Shown here piece after piece: positions 1 to 7,755 of a stretch of 21,566 nt of DNA. This DNA comes from an uncultured bacterium (GTDB lineage Bacteria; Patescibacteriota; Minisyncoccia; Phycocordibacterales; UBA9973). The notes beneath the pieces were generated by a model. That model saw nothing but the letters and a program-made list of their open reading frames with translations, ran no database searches and was not told the DNA's origin. Position 1 is the first letter of the stretch. Each line of letters opens with the position of its first letter. The stretch spans positions 1 to 21,566 of the forward strand of contig CAIVNB010000055.1 of the NCBI GenBank assembly GCA_903907175.1, in the 5' to 3' direction. The translations under genes and the position numbers were made by a program.

Positions 1-1
1 A

Positions 2-1306
2 GTAAAAGACCCTATAGTAAAAAGCCCTAAAAAAGTAAATTGGGATGGTGTAAGTGTGGAAAAATTAGATGAAAAAACAATTAGATTTACTTTGAAGCAG
101 CCATATGCATCATTCCTAGAAAATACAACCCTCGGGATATTGCCAGAGAAACTATGGACAAAAGGTACCAATACCCCTATGGAAATAAATGATCTTAATA
201 CAAATCCAATTGGTTCAGGTCCATATCAATTAAAAAAAGTTGGTAAAGAATCCTCTGGCTTAATAGATAGCTATTCTCTTACTGCTTTTAATAAATTTGT
301 ATTGGGTAAACCATACATAAAAAATATAAATTTCAATTTTTATCCCAACGAAGATAGTTTGATCTCCGCACTTCAAAATGGAAACATCGAACAAGCAAGT
401 TCTATCACTCCACAAAATGCAGAGATCTTAAAAAAAGAAAATTATACAATAGAGTCATCTGTCTTACCACGAGTTTTCGGTCTTTTCTTTAATCAAAATC
501 AAAATCAACTTTTCATAAATAAAAATATTATAAAAGCTATGGATCTAGCCATTGATAAAGACAAAATCATCAATGAAGTACTTTCCGGATATGGAGTTGT
601 CATCAATAATCCGATACCTCCAAATATAATTGCTTATCAAAAATTAGGAAAAGAAGAAAATTTAGGAAGAACTGAAAACCTAGCTCAGGCAAAAGAAATA
701 CTTCTAAAAGATGGTTGGAAAGTTGGAGCAGATGGCTTTTTAGAAAAAACAACAACAGTAAAGAAAAAGACAACAACCGAGAAACTTATATTTTCAATTT
801 CAACAGGCAATAGTCCGGAACTTGCAAAAACTGCTGATTTAATAAGAAGTGACCTAACTGCTATTGGAATGAAAGTAGATGTGAAAACTTTTGAAATAGG
901 AAACCTAAATCAATCAGTGATTCGTCCACGAAAATATGACGCTTTACTTTTTGGACAAATAGTCAATCACGAATCTGACCTTTTTGCTTTTTGGCATTCA
1001 ACCCAAAGAAATGATCCCGGTTTAAACATAGCAATGTATACAAATGCAAAAGTAGATAAAATTTTAGAAGATGCTTCCATCCTAACCGATGAACCATCAA
1101 GAATAAAAAAATACGCTCAATTCGAAGATGAAATACAAAAAGACATGCCAGCTATATTTTTATACAGTCCCAATTTTATTTATGTAATATCAAAAGATTT
1201 AAAAGGAATTTCTATTGGTCACATCACATCCCCTTCTGATAGATTTCTAAATATATATTCTTGGTATCTTAAAACAGATAATATCTGGAAAGTGTTCGCA
1301 AATTAA
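2..1306 (+). CDS. Peptide/nickel-type ABC transporter substrate-binding protein (family 5), 5'-truncated by window edge
   Basis: The reading frame is open from base 2 with no stop upstream of the first possible start (GTG at 56), and the preceding codons already read like the middle of such a protein (ends in NWDGVSVEKL). The gene therefore begins outside the window. What remains is the C-terminal ~434 residues of an extracytoplasmic solute-binding protein of the SBP_bac_5 family. Recognisable family features are the IRFTLKQPYASFL strand near the start, the NPIGSGPYQLKK segment, the later AMDLAIDKDKIINEVLSGYG helix and the IYVISKDLKGI segment near the end. Such proteins, usually lipoproteins in cells of this type, capture oligopeptides or similar ligands for an ABC importer. 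Any signal peptide and partner permease genes would lie upstream. Ligand not predictable. The family call is firm; the role is inferred from the family. Confidence 0.9.
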   Translation, partial: VKDPIVKSPKKVNWDGVSVEKLDEKTIRFTLKQPYASFLENTTLGILPEKLWTKGTNTPMEINDLNTNPIGSGPYQLKKVGKESSGLIDSYSLTAFNKFVLGKPYIKNINFNFYPNEDSLISALQNGNIEQASSITPQNAEILKKENYTIESSVLPRVFGLFFNQNQNQLFINKNIIKAMDLAIDKDKIINEVLSGYGVVINNPIPPNIIAYQKLGKEENLGRTENLAQAKEILLKDGWKVGADGFLEKTTTVKKKTTTEKLIFSISTGNSPELAKTADLIRSDLTAIGMKVDVKTFEIGNLNQSVIRPRKYDALLFGQIVNHESDLFAFWHSTQRNDPGLNIAMYTNAKVDKILEDASILTDEPSRIKKYAQFEDEIQKDMPAIFLYSPNFIYVISKDLKGISIGHITSPSDRFLNIYSWYLKTDNIWKVFAN

Positions 1307-1331
1307 TAAATAATCCCGACGTAAAGTCTGG

Positions 1332-1357
1332 ATCTCGACAATAAAGTTCGTCGAGAT
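1332..1357 (+). promoter_or_regulatory. Hairpin in the leader of the RNase J gene
   Basis: An 8-bp perfect inverted repeat, ATCTCGAC (1332-1339) and GTCGAGAT (1350-1357), with a 10-nt loop ends 10 nt before the RNase J start codon. No T-tract follows on either strand, so it is not a simple intrinsic terminator. It would sit in the 5' end of the rnj mRNA or in the intercistronic RNA after the binding-protein gene. A role in RNase J autoregulation or RNA processing is inference only. Confidence 0.4.
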
Positions 1358-1367
1358 AAAAAACAAA

Positions 1368-3344
1368 ATGACAAAAAAAACAAGACTTCCTTTTAGTGCC
1401 CTCAGCATTGAAAAGAAACCCACTAATAATACTTTTAATGAAACTCCAGCAAATGGTGAAAGAAAAAATAACACCCGCAATGTTTCATCAAACATTTTTA
1501 GTGGACAAAACAAAATAGGAGAAAAAAGAAAACCAACAAAAAGTTCCACTTACCAGTATTCTAAATTTGGTAAAAAGCAAGGAAGGAGAAATAATCCTAA
1601 CAATGGAACAGGTCCGTTGAAAAACATGAATGAAGCAAAAGTTCCACCAATAGAGGAAGGTAAAATTCGTATTATTCCACTTGGAGGTGTCGAAGAAATA
1701 GGTAAAAATATGACCGCAATTGAAATTGGCGATGACATTATCGTAGTAGACGCTGGAATGCATTTTTCTAATGAAGAAACTCCGGGAGTTGACTATGTTA
1801 TACCAAACACCACCTATCTTGAAGAAAGAAAAGATAAAATACGAGGACTTTTTATTACTCACGGACACTTAGACCACATTGGAGGTGTGCCTATCGTACT
1901 TTCACGTATAGGTAATCCAAAAGTTTTCTCTCGTAATATTTCTGTTCTTTTAATGAAGAAACGTCAAGCAGAATTCCCTCACCTTCCACCTCTTAAGGTA
2001 GAAGTTGTCGAAAAAGACGGAACGATGACATGTGGAAAAATAAAAATACGATTCTTCGGCGTTACTCACACTATCCCTGATTCAATGGGTATCATTATTG
2101 AAACAAAACATGGTTGGATTGTTACTCCAGGAGATTATAAACTAGATCAGATAGATGGCATCGCAACGAAAGAAGAAGAAAAAGAATATTCTATCTTCGA
2201 TCGTGCAAAAGTTTTACTTTTAATGACAGATTCTACGAATATCGAGAATGAAGGATTTTCACTTCCTGAAATAAAAGTACATCAAGGTCTTGAAAATTTA
2301 GTAAAAAAAATAAATGGAAGAATCATAATTGCAGCGTTTTCTTCATCTATTACTAGATTAGTACATGTTATTAAAGTAGCAGAATCTTTGGGTAAAAAAA
2401 TTGCAATCGATGGACGTTCTATGAAAACAAACATAGACGTTGCAATAGAGGCCAATTTCTTCAAACCCAAAAAAGGGACAATAATACCGATAGAAGAAGC
2501 CAACAATTATCCACCAAATAAAATGGTAATTCTTATGACTGGAGCTCAGGGTGAAGAATTTTCAGCACTTTCTCGTGCAGCAAATAAATCAAACATGAAG
2601 TTTGCAATTAAAAAAGGAGACACCATTATACTTTCTTCTTCGGTTGTTCCTGGAAATGAAATAAAGGTTAGACGAATTAAAGACAACCTATCACGCCAAG
2701 GAGTAAAAATAATTAGTTATAGAACAGCAGGCGAAGACTTTGTACACGCAACTGGTCACGGAAATCAAGAAGACATAAAATGGCTTCATAGGAAAACTCA
2801 TCCTAAATTTTTCATACCAATCCACGGGAATCATTCAATGCTCGAACTACATAAAGAACTAGCAATGGAACTAGGAATGCCAGAAGAAAATATAGTAGTA
2901 CCAGACAACGGATCTGTAATAGAAATATCCGCTGATGGACAAAAAATCGAACTACGAAAAGAAAAAGCTCCAAGTGCCCCTATGATGGTGGACGGATTTG
3001 CAATTTCAGATGTACAAGATGTTGTTATAAGAGATAGAGTAATGCTTGCTCAGGATGGAATGTTTGTGGTTATTGCACTCGTAGACCAAAATACTGGAAA
3101 ATTAAAAAAGTCTCCAGATTTGATATCGCGAGGTTTTGTTTATTTGAAAGAAAATCAAGAATTGTTACGTCAAGTAAGAATAATAATTAAAAAATCAGTA
3201 GAAGATGCTACAATAAAAATGTCTAGCGGAAGCCCTATCGATTTAGATTACATAAAAAATTCATTAGGTGAAACAATATCGAAATATCTTTATCAAAAAA
3301 CCGCAAAAAGACCTCTAGTCATTCCAGTCGTGTTAAGTGTATAA
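1368..3344 (+). CDS. rnj: Ribonuclease J (metallo-beta-lactamase / beta-CASP RNase)
   Basis: RNase J combines endoribonuclease and 5'-3' exoribonuclease activity in mRNA decay and RNA maturation. The catalytic fold starts near residue 100 (IRIIPLGGVEEIGKN) and carries the metal-binding motif HGHLDHIGG (165-173), the conserved GVTHTIPDS (231-239), TPGDYKLD (253-260) and TDSTN (288-292). The beta-CASP part has ATGHGNQED (461-469) and IHGNH (485-489), where most family members have HGE. The C-terminal ~100 residues match the RNase J C-terminal domain. The 658-aa length exceeds the usual ~555 because of a ~95-residue low-complexity N-terminus rich in Lys, Asn, Ser and Thr, plausibly an RNA-binding or disordered tail. 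There is no Shine-Dalgarno. A hairpin precedes the start. The stop codon overlaps a TATAAT that probably drives the next gene. Confidence 0.97.
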   Translation: MTKKTRLPFSALSIEKKPTNNTFNETPANGERKNNTRNVSSNIFSGQNKIGEKRKPTKSSTYQYSKFGKKQGRRNNPNNGTGPLKNMNEAKVPPIEEGKIRIIPLGGVEEIGKNMTAIEIGDDIIVVDAGMHFSNEETPGVDYVIPNTTYLEERKDKIRGLFITHGHLDHIGGVPIVLSRIGNPKVFSRNISVLLMKKRQAEFPHLPPLKVEVVEKDGTMTCGKIKIRFFGVTHTIPDSMGIIIETKHGWIVTPGDYKLDQIDGIATKEEEKEYSIFDRAKVLLLMTDSTNIENEGFSLPEIKVHQGLENLVKKINGRIIIAAFSSSITRLVHVIKVAESLGKKIAIDGRSMKTNIDVAIEANFFKPKKGTIIPIEEANNYPPNKMVILMTGAQGEEFSALSRAANKSNMKFAIKKGDTIILSSSVVPGNEIKVRRIKDNLSRQGVKIISYRTAGEDFVHATGHGNQEDIKWLHRKTHPKFFIPIHGNHSMLELHKELAMELGMPEENIVVPDNGSVIEISADGQKIELRKEKAPSAPMMVDGFAISDVQDVVIRDRVMLAQDGMFVVIALVDQNTGKLKKSPDLISRGFVYLKENQELLRQVRIIIKKSVEDATIKMSSGSPIDLDYIKNSLGETISKYLYQKTAKRPLVIPVVLSV

Positions 3345-3352
3345 TAAAAAGG

Positions 3353-4498
3353 ATGAAAAATAGAACAATAATATTCATAGCGGGTTTTTTATTTTCTATT
3401 CCGCTCGCTCTAACTTCTTATATTAATTCAAGTTTCTTAGCAACTTATATTAGTGAATATTATGTAGGTATTGTTTACATAATAGCTTCTATTATTGCAA
3501 TTCTGGGGTTACTTAGAATGCCAAAGATCTTAACCAGTCTAGGTAATCGTCTCGCTAGTCTTTATTTTGCTCTACTTAGCTTTTTATCACTCATAATACT
3601 TGCATTTAGCCATAATGAAATAGCTATAATTGGGGCAGTCGTTCTTTATTTTATTTCGACCGATCTCATAATTGCATCACTTGATATTTTTATAGAAGAT
3701 TTTTCCAAAAATTCTGGTGTTGGTAAATTCCGTGGACTTTATCTAATGATAATAAATTTTGCTTGGATATTTGCCCAAACTATTTCTGGCGGAATTATTG
3801 AGAAAAGTTCCTTTCAGGGTATTTACTTGTTCTCGGCAGGTTTTATGGTTTTGGTTTCAATAATTTTTATTTTTTTTCTACATGATTTTAAAGACCCCAA
3901 GTATACAAAAGTTCCAATTTTAAAAACAATTAAAGTTTTTATAAAAAGTAAAAGTATTTCAAAAATATATTCTATAAATTTGATTCTTAAATTCTTTTTT
4001 GCTTGGATGGTGATTTACACACCAATATATTTATATGAATACCTAAAATTTGATTGGGAACAAATCGGCTTAATTTTCACAATAATGCTTATACCATTTG
4101 TGCTTGTAGATTTTCCATTGGGTAAACTTTCAGACAAAATAGGAGAAAAGAAAATGCTTATGATTGGATTCTTGATAACTATTTTATTTACTTTTATCAT
4201 CCCGTTCGTCGCCGTATCAAAAGTGTGGATTTGGGCAATGATTTTATTTGGCACTAGAGTTGGTGCTGCCACCATTGAAATAATGTCTGAAATTTATTTT
4301 TTTAAAGAAATCGGTGAAAAAAATGCAGATGAAATAAGTTTCTTTAGAAATACCTATCCTCTTTCTTATATACTTGCTCCATTAATTGCAATACCGGTTC
4401 TTCTTTTTGTGCCATCTTTTAAATATATTTTCTTTGTCTTGAGTGCAATAATGCTTTCTGGATTCTTTATTACCCTTCGACTTAAAGATATAAAATAA
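3353..4498 (+). CDS. Major facilitator superfamily transporter
   Basis: A 381-aa, highly hydrophobic protein with about eleven to twelve membrane helices. The sequence GKLSDKIGEKK near residue 257 is the cytoplasmic loop motif typical of MFS carriers (G-x-L-x-D-[RK]-x-G-x-[RK]), placed at the start of the second half. The length agrees with a compact 12-helix MFS exporter. The substrate cannot be told; many such CPR carriers are annotated as multidrug or sugar transporters without evidence. It starts 8 nt after the RNase J stop. A TATAAT at 3340-3345 ends 7 nt before the ATG and contains the RNase J stop codon, so the gene may be read both from rnj and from its own leaderless transcript. The gene converges on the nucleotidyltransferase with only 6 nt between the two stops and no clear terminator. 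Confidence 0.85.
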   Translation: MKNRTIIFIAGFLFSIPLALTSYINSSFLATYISEYYVGIVYIIASIIAILGLLRMPKILTSLGNRLASLYFALLSFLSLIILAFSHNEIAIIGAVVLYFISTDLIIASLDIFIEDFSKNSGVGKFRGLYLMIINFAWIFAQTISGGIIEKSSFQGIYLFSAGFMVLVSIIFIFFLHDFKDPKYTKVPILKTIKVFIKSKSISKIYSINLILKFFFAWMVIYTPIYLYEYLKFDWEQIGLIFTIMLIPFVLVDFPLGKLSDKIGEKKMLMIGFLITILFTFIIPFVAVSKVWIWAMILFGTRVGAATIEIMSEIYFFKEIGEKNADEISFFRNTYPLSYILAPLIAIPVLLFVPSFKYIFFVLSAIMLSGFFITLRLKDIK

Positions 4499-4504
4499 AA
4501 AAAA

Positions 4505-4939
4505 TTAGATCTTTTTTAGCAAGTGGTTTTTGTATATATGTTCTTTATAAGGTTTAAGACGAACAATTTTTACAACAATATTTTTGTTTTTCAAATCTTT
4601 TTTTAGCTCTTTCACGTAAGCTTTTTGGTCATAGCCAAGTGCAATGATGTCTGGACACTCTTTTAATATATGAGCTAAATATTTATCCTTCCCTGCCAAT
4701 ACAACCTTATCCACAATATTACATTTTTTTACCAAACCAAGCCTTTCTACTTCAGAGAATCTCGGCTTTTTATTTTTAATTTTAATTACATTTTTATCTC
4801 TAGCTATTGAAACAATTAAAAATGAATTTTCTATGAAGTTTTTTGCCTGTTTAAAAAAGTCCAAATGTCCTTTATGCAGGCCGTCAAAAGTCCCAAAAAC
4901 CATAATTTTTACCTGTTTTTTAAAGGTTGTTTTCTTCAT
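4505..4939 (-). CDS. Cytidylyltransferase-family nucleotidyltransferase (RibL/TagD type, putative FAD synthetase)
   Basis: A single-domain HxGH nucleotidyltransferase of 144 aa. The N-terminal FGTFDGLHKGHLDFF carries the catalytic H-K-G-H (residues 22-25), and LGYDQ (101-105) is the segment seen in archaeal RibL FAD synthetases and TagD-like cytidylyltransferases. It probably transfers AMP or CMP from a nucleotide to a phosphorylated substrate; FAD synthesis is the most likely of several options. The C-terminal ISSTRIR-like motif of the superfamily is not obvious (the tail reads YKNHLLKKI). A longer frame reaches 4963, but those codons would lie inside a strong promoter whose TATAAT ends 6 nt before the ATG at 4939, so the shorter start is chosen. 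It is divergent from the DUF4430 gene. Confidence 0.85.
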   Translation of the reverse strand: MKKTTFKKQVKIMVFGTFDGLHKGHLDFFKQAKNFIENSFLIVSIARDKNVIKIKNKKPRFSEVERLGLVKKCNIVDKVVLAGKDKYLAHILKECPDIIALGYDQKAYVKELKKDLKNKNIVVKIVRLKPYKEHIYKNHLLKKI

Positions 4940-4955
4940 TGTTTTATTATAGAAT
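4927..4955 (+). promoter_or_regulatory. Promoter for the DUF4430 gene
   Basis: TTGTTT (4927-4932), a 17-bp spacer and TAGAAT (4950-4955) face right. The predicted transcript starts near 4962, leaving about 23 nt before the ATG at 4985 with no Shine-Dalgarno. The site overlaps the oppositely directed nucleotidyltransferase promoter and the first codons of that gene. Confidence 0.5.
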
Positions 4956-4974
4956 AGAGACACTTAATTAACAA
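4946..4974 (-). promoter_or_regulatory. Leaderless promoter of the nucleotidyltransferase gene
   Basis: Read leftward: TTGTTA (4974-4969), exactly 17 bp, then TATAAT (4951-4946), then 6 nt and the ATG at 4939. Transcription would start on or next to the A of the ATG, giving a leaderless mRNA. This decides the start codon, because the longer reading frame would begin inside the promoter. Confidence 0.7.
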
Positions 4975-4984
4975 TTTTTTTAAA

Positions 4985-5410
4985 ATGAATAAAAAACAAA
5001 AAAACATAGCTTTAGTAATCTGTCTTGTAGTATTAGCCTTTTTAATATTTTTAAAAATAGAAAAGGCATACTCTCCAGAAAATACAAATAGTGCCAATAA
5101 GGAAATACCAGCTTCTCAGGTAACACAAACCGTTTTATCAACAATAATAGTTGATAAAGAAATATTGCATTTGACTTCCATTCAAGGAGAATCTCTTTAT
5201 TCTATTTTATTAAAAGAAAAAGAAAATAATAATTTTTCTTTTTCTGGTAAAGAATATCCTGGTATGGGATTTTTCACTACAGACATAGGTATACTTCATA
5301 GCACAAAAGATCATTATTTGATGTATTACATCAATGGTAAAGAAGCTGAAGTTGGAATATCTTCTTATGTGCCTAAAAATGGAGATATCATAGAATGGAA
5401 ATTAAAATAA
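4985..5410 (+). CDS. Membrane-anchored DUF4430-domain protein
   Basis: A 141-aa protein with a single N-terminal hydrophobic helix (about residues 8-23, preceded by MNKKQK), which acts as a signal anchor and places the rest outside the cytoplasm. The C-terminal ~75 residues resemble DUF4430, the transcobalamin-C-terminal-like fold: ESLYSILLKEKE, then GMGFFTTDIG, then the signature YYINGKEAEVGISSY (114-128), then NGDIIEWKLK at the very end. In known proteins this domain is found in surface and cobalamin-binding proteins; its role in CPR bacteria is unknown, and ligand binding at the cell surface is inference. It is divergent from the nucleotidyltransferase gene and convergent with the CPBP protease gene across a 69-bp gap that shows no convincing terminator. 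Confidence 0.8.
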   Translation: MNKKQKNIALVICLVVLAFLIFLKIEKAYSPENTNSANKEIPASQVTQTVLSTIIVDKEILHLTSIQGESLYSILLKEKENNNFSFSGKEYPGMGFFTTDIGILHSTKDHYLMYYINGKEAEVGISSYVPKNGDIIEWKLK

Positions 5411-5479
5411 TTCTAGAAATTTTCTTTTAAAAACCCGTACCGGAAAAAAGTTGATATTTATAAGTTTTTTAATTTAGAA

Positions 5480-6094
5480 TTAATGGATCACAAAAAACCC
5501 TAGCAACACTGCTGTGATATTTAATATCGCGTGTGTTATAGAAATCAAAACAAGATTTGGGTATTTAATATAAAGCCACGCAAAGAAAATTCCTGAGAAA
5601 AATGCAAGTGGCAATCCAACACCCCAATTGGGATATATTATATGTATCAAAGTAAATAAAATAGCATTGAAAAATATAATAAAGAACTCATTTTTATAAA
5701 TCATTTTCAATCTAGGAATAAGAAAGGATCTAAAAGCAAATTCTTGAAAAAAAGAAATCGGGATAAAGAAGGCAAAAGTTTTAATAAAAATTATTCTTGA
5801 TTCTATGTCTGGAATATCCATTTGATGGTTAATAAAAAAAAGGATCAATACACCTAAAAAAGCAAAAGAAGCATAGAAAGGAAGTGCTTTTCTATAATTA
5901 TGATGATGAAGCCCCATATCCTCGAGACTCCAATGTTCACGACTTATAATTCCATAAATCATTAAAGAACATATCGCAAGTAAAACCATACGCCAACTTA
6001 TGGGCAAGATATCAAAGTAAATTAAAAACACAGGCAAAACGAAAATTAAGAATATTTGCACCAGTATTAATCTTTTTGATGGTAAATTTGTCAT
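5480..6094 (-). CDS. CPBP (CAAX/Abi-type) intramembrane metalloprotease
   Basis: A 204-aa polytopic membrane protein with the three CPBP motifs in order: QEFAFR (117-122) for the EExxxR motif, FTLIH (147-151) for FxxxH and HAILN (188-192) for HxxxN. The first Glu of EExxxR is Gln here; the second Glu, the Arg and both His are kept, so activity remains plausible. The family includes prenyl-protein proteases (Rce1), bacteriocin-immunity proteins and regulators; a CPR substrate is not known. It is the last gene of a leftward cluster and starts 11 nt after the stop of the phosphatase-family gene, so co-transcription is likely. No terminator is evident after it. Confidence 0.85.
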   Translation of the reverse strand: MTNLPSKRLILVQIFLIFVLPVFLIYFDILPISWRMVLLAICSLMIYGIISREHWSLEDMGLHHHNYRKALPFYASFAFLGVLILFFINHQMDIPDIESRIIFIKTFAFFIPISFFQEFAFRSFLIPRLKMIYKNEFFIIFFNAILFTLIHIIYPNWGVGLPLAFFSGIFFAWLYIKYPNLVLISITHAILNITAVLLGFFVIH

Positions 6095-6105
6095 TTTATA
6101 TTAAC

Positions 6106-6840
6106 TTAATTTCTACTAATATTGGCAACGACAGCCATATGGTCACTAACACCATCTACTAGTTTAACATTAAAAGCTTTATACAGCGGTGTTGTAAAAA
6201 GACAATCAACCATAAATTGAATCCCCTTAACCTTGTGTAAATTCTGATCAATACTAGTTTTATATCCTAAAGGAATATTATCTTTATATTTTTTTGCTAA
6301 ACAACCAAAAGACTCTCTCCCGCGTGGAGCGTTCGTATCACCACACAAAACAAACTCCCCCATGGTATCTAAGTGCGCAAGTAAAGAATCTATAACTTCA
6401 AGTTGATATGGAGTACATTCCCCATGGTGAGTTACTGGTAAATGGGTCGTTATATATTTATACACAAAACCATCATCACTTTTTATATCGGCCCAAACAA
6501 TAGCATTATTTTTCTGAAGTTCTTCACTCGATTTATACTCATCGAAGGTTTTTAAAATATTTTCTTCTTTGCCAGTACAAAAAAATGAACCGGAATCGAT
6601 AATATTATTTGCTAAAATTGCAATTCCCATTTTTTTACCTTCCAATTCTTTATATAATGGATTATTAATATAGTACCAAGGCTGATAAATCCCATTAAGA
6701 TTTAATTCCTTTTTATAATAATCAAAATCCTCTTCTAAAAGTTCTTGAATGCAAACAACATCTGCTTTTTCTTTTTTAAAAAATGCTAAAACAGTTTCAT
6801 TGTGTAAATTTGTTTGTATATTAATTGATATTAATTTCAT
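6106..6840 (-). CDS. Endonuclease/exonuclease/phosphatase (EEP) family hydrolase
   Basis: A 244-aa protein with the full EEP (DNase I-like) active-site set: Asn7 in SINIQTN, Gln32-Glu33 in VVCIQELL, His133 in TTHLPV, the metal/catalytic GDTN (167-170), Asp212 in VDCLF and the terminal SDH (232-234). The fold hydrolyses phosphodiesters in DNA, RNA, sphingomyelin or inositol phosphates. There is no DNA-repair-specific insertion that would assign it to ExoIII, so the substrate is open. There is no signal peptide. It lies 13 nt downstream of the NUDIX gene with GGAAG about 7 nt before the ATG, one of the few starts here with a ribosome-binding-like sequence, so it is probably translated from the operon mRNA. 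Confidence 0.88.
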   Translation of the reverse strand: MKLISINIQTNLHNETVLAFFKKEKADVVCIQELLEEDFDYYKKELNLNGIYQPWYYINNPLYKELEGKKMGIAILANNIIDSGSFFCTGKEENILKTFDEYKSSEELQKNNAIVWADIKSDDGFVYKYITTHLPVTHHGECTPYQLEVIDSLLAHLDTMGEFVLCGDTNAPRGRESFGCLAKKYKDNIPLGYKTSIDQNLHKVKGIQFMVDCLFTTPLYKAFNVKLVDGVSDHMAVVANISRN

Positions 6841-6853
6841 TTTTTTCTTCCAG

Positions 6854-7288
6854 CTATCTTATAAATTGCACGTCTAGAGTACCGATAACCCCATTATTAA
6901 AATCCTGATATACTTTCTCTGGTAAAATATTTAATTTTTCATTTTTCCCAACCCATAAAATTTCAAAAATTTCATCTTTTTGTATATTTAATTTTTCAAT
7001 ATCTAAATAATCAGCTCCATTTTTAATTTGAAAAAAGAATTCAAAAAAATTTGTTCCATCCGGATTCCCAAAACTGTTCACATATAAAAGTTTCCCTACT
7101 TCAGGATTTACCCCAAATTCTTCCAGCATTTCCCTTTTGATGCATTCTTTCGGACTTTCCGGAAATTCTAAATGCCCACCTGGCATTGCATAAAAACCTG
7201 CATTCTCTCTGTGTTTAACTACAAAAAGCTTATCTCCATGAATTACAACCCCCCTACATTTGATAATTACCGTACTTTTTGATTCCAT
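6854..7288 (-). CDS. NUDIX hydrolase
   Basis: A 144-aa protein with a perfect Nudix box at residues 38-60: GHLEFPE, seven residues, then REMLEEFGV, matching G-x5-E-x7-R-E-U-x-E-E-x-G-U. Nudix enzymes cleave nucleoside diphosphates linked to another group (oxidised dNTPs, NDP-sugars, coenzymes); the box alone does not reveal the substrate. The start follows the stop of the upstream 152-aa gene by 8 nt, and a TATAAT at 7301-7296 ends 7 nt before the ATG, so it may have its own leaderless promoter within the cluster. The next gene follows after 13 nt. Confidence 0.92.
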   Translation of the reverse strand: MESKSTVIIKCRGVVIHGDKLFVVKHRENAGFYAMPGGHLEFPESPKECIKREMLEEFGVNPEVGKLLYVNSFGNPDGTNFFEFFFQIKNGADYLDIEKLNIQKDEIFEILWVGKNEKLNILPEKVYQDFNNGVIGTLDVQFIR

Positions 7289-7295
7289 AGTTTTG

Positions 7296-7324
7296 ATTAT
7301 ACTAAATTTAACTGTTTATCTAAA
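7296..7324 (-). promoter_or_regulatory. Internal promoter for the NUDIX gene, overlapping an upstream stop codon
   Basis: Read leftward: TTTAGA (7324-7319), a 17-bp spacer and TATAAT (7301-7296), then 7 nt and the ATG. The TAA stop of the upstream gene (7299-7297) lies inside the -10 hexamer. The -35 matches the consensus at four of six positions. Confidence 0.45.
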
Positions 7325-7755
7325 GGAGGAAATGAGAAATACACTCTTACGTTGTTGCCTTTTTCACACAACTCAATCATTTCAAAATTTTCTTTTAGCA
7401 CGAGAAAAAATCCGGGTTTATTTAAATATTTTTCTTTAAAAAAAGGATAATTAACAACCGTAAAATCAGCATCACCGCGTTCAGGTCTTGTTGGGTCTGG
7501 TTTCCTAATTCTCAAAAGCTGTAATTTGCCAGCAATAGTATCTAAAGATATTTTAAACAATGGACCACTTGGAGCCTCTTGTTTTATTGTCCCTAATTTA
7601 TGAGCTTCCTCCAGAAAATATTTTTGTTCTTCTTCAGATTGGCAAAAAATACAAGCATAATTAACAGGCACATTTTTTTGATCAGTATATTTGTCCTTCA
7701 ATTTTTCTGCATCTCTAACTATATTTCGAATCAAATCTTCCATAATTTTACTCAA
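7297..7755 (-). CDS. Conserved-looking protein of unknown function, 152 aa
   Basis: I do not recognise a named family. The protein is soluble and has no membrane segment. Its first ~25 residues look like a charged helix, followed by strands around NYACIFCQS (Cys35, Cys38) and FKISLD. A striking conserved-type stretch, RIRKPDPTRPERGDADF, lies about residues 82-98, and the end is FSFPPLDKQLNLV. The gene starts 8 nt inside the end of the asparaginase-like gene (a second ATG at 7743 would give no overlap) and ends 8 nt before the NUDIX start, so it is embedded in that cluster. A link to nucleotide or amino-acid metabolism is only a guess from neighbours. The coding call rests on length, codon pattern and operon packing. 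Confidence 0.75.
   Translation of the reverse strand: MSKIMEDLIRNIVRDAEKLKDKYTDQKNVPVNYACIFCQSEEEQKYFLEEAHKLGTIKQEAPSGPLFKISLDTIAGKLQLLRIRKPDPTRPERGDADFTVVNYPFFKEKYLNKPGFFLVLKENFEMIELCEKGNNVRVYFSFPPLDKQLNLV

Noticed and set aside
4490..4530. Bidirectional terminator between the convergent MFS and nucleotidyltransferase genes (A-run, GATC, T-run).
   Set aside because: Only an A/T-only pairing of about six bases is possible, with no GC stem; too weak to call.
4940..4963. The eight extra N-terminal codons (MSLFYNKT) of the nucleotidyltransferase frame.
   Set aside because: They coincide with the -10 box and spacer of a strong promoter ending 6 nt before the next ATG, so they are not transcribed.
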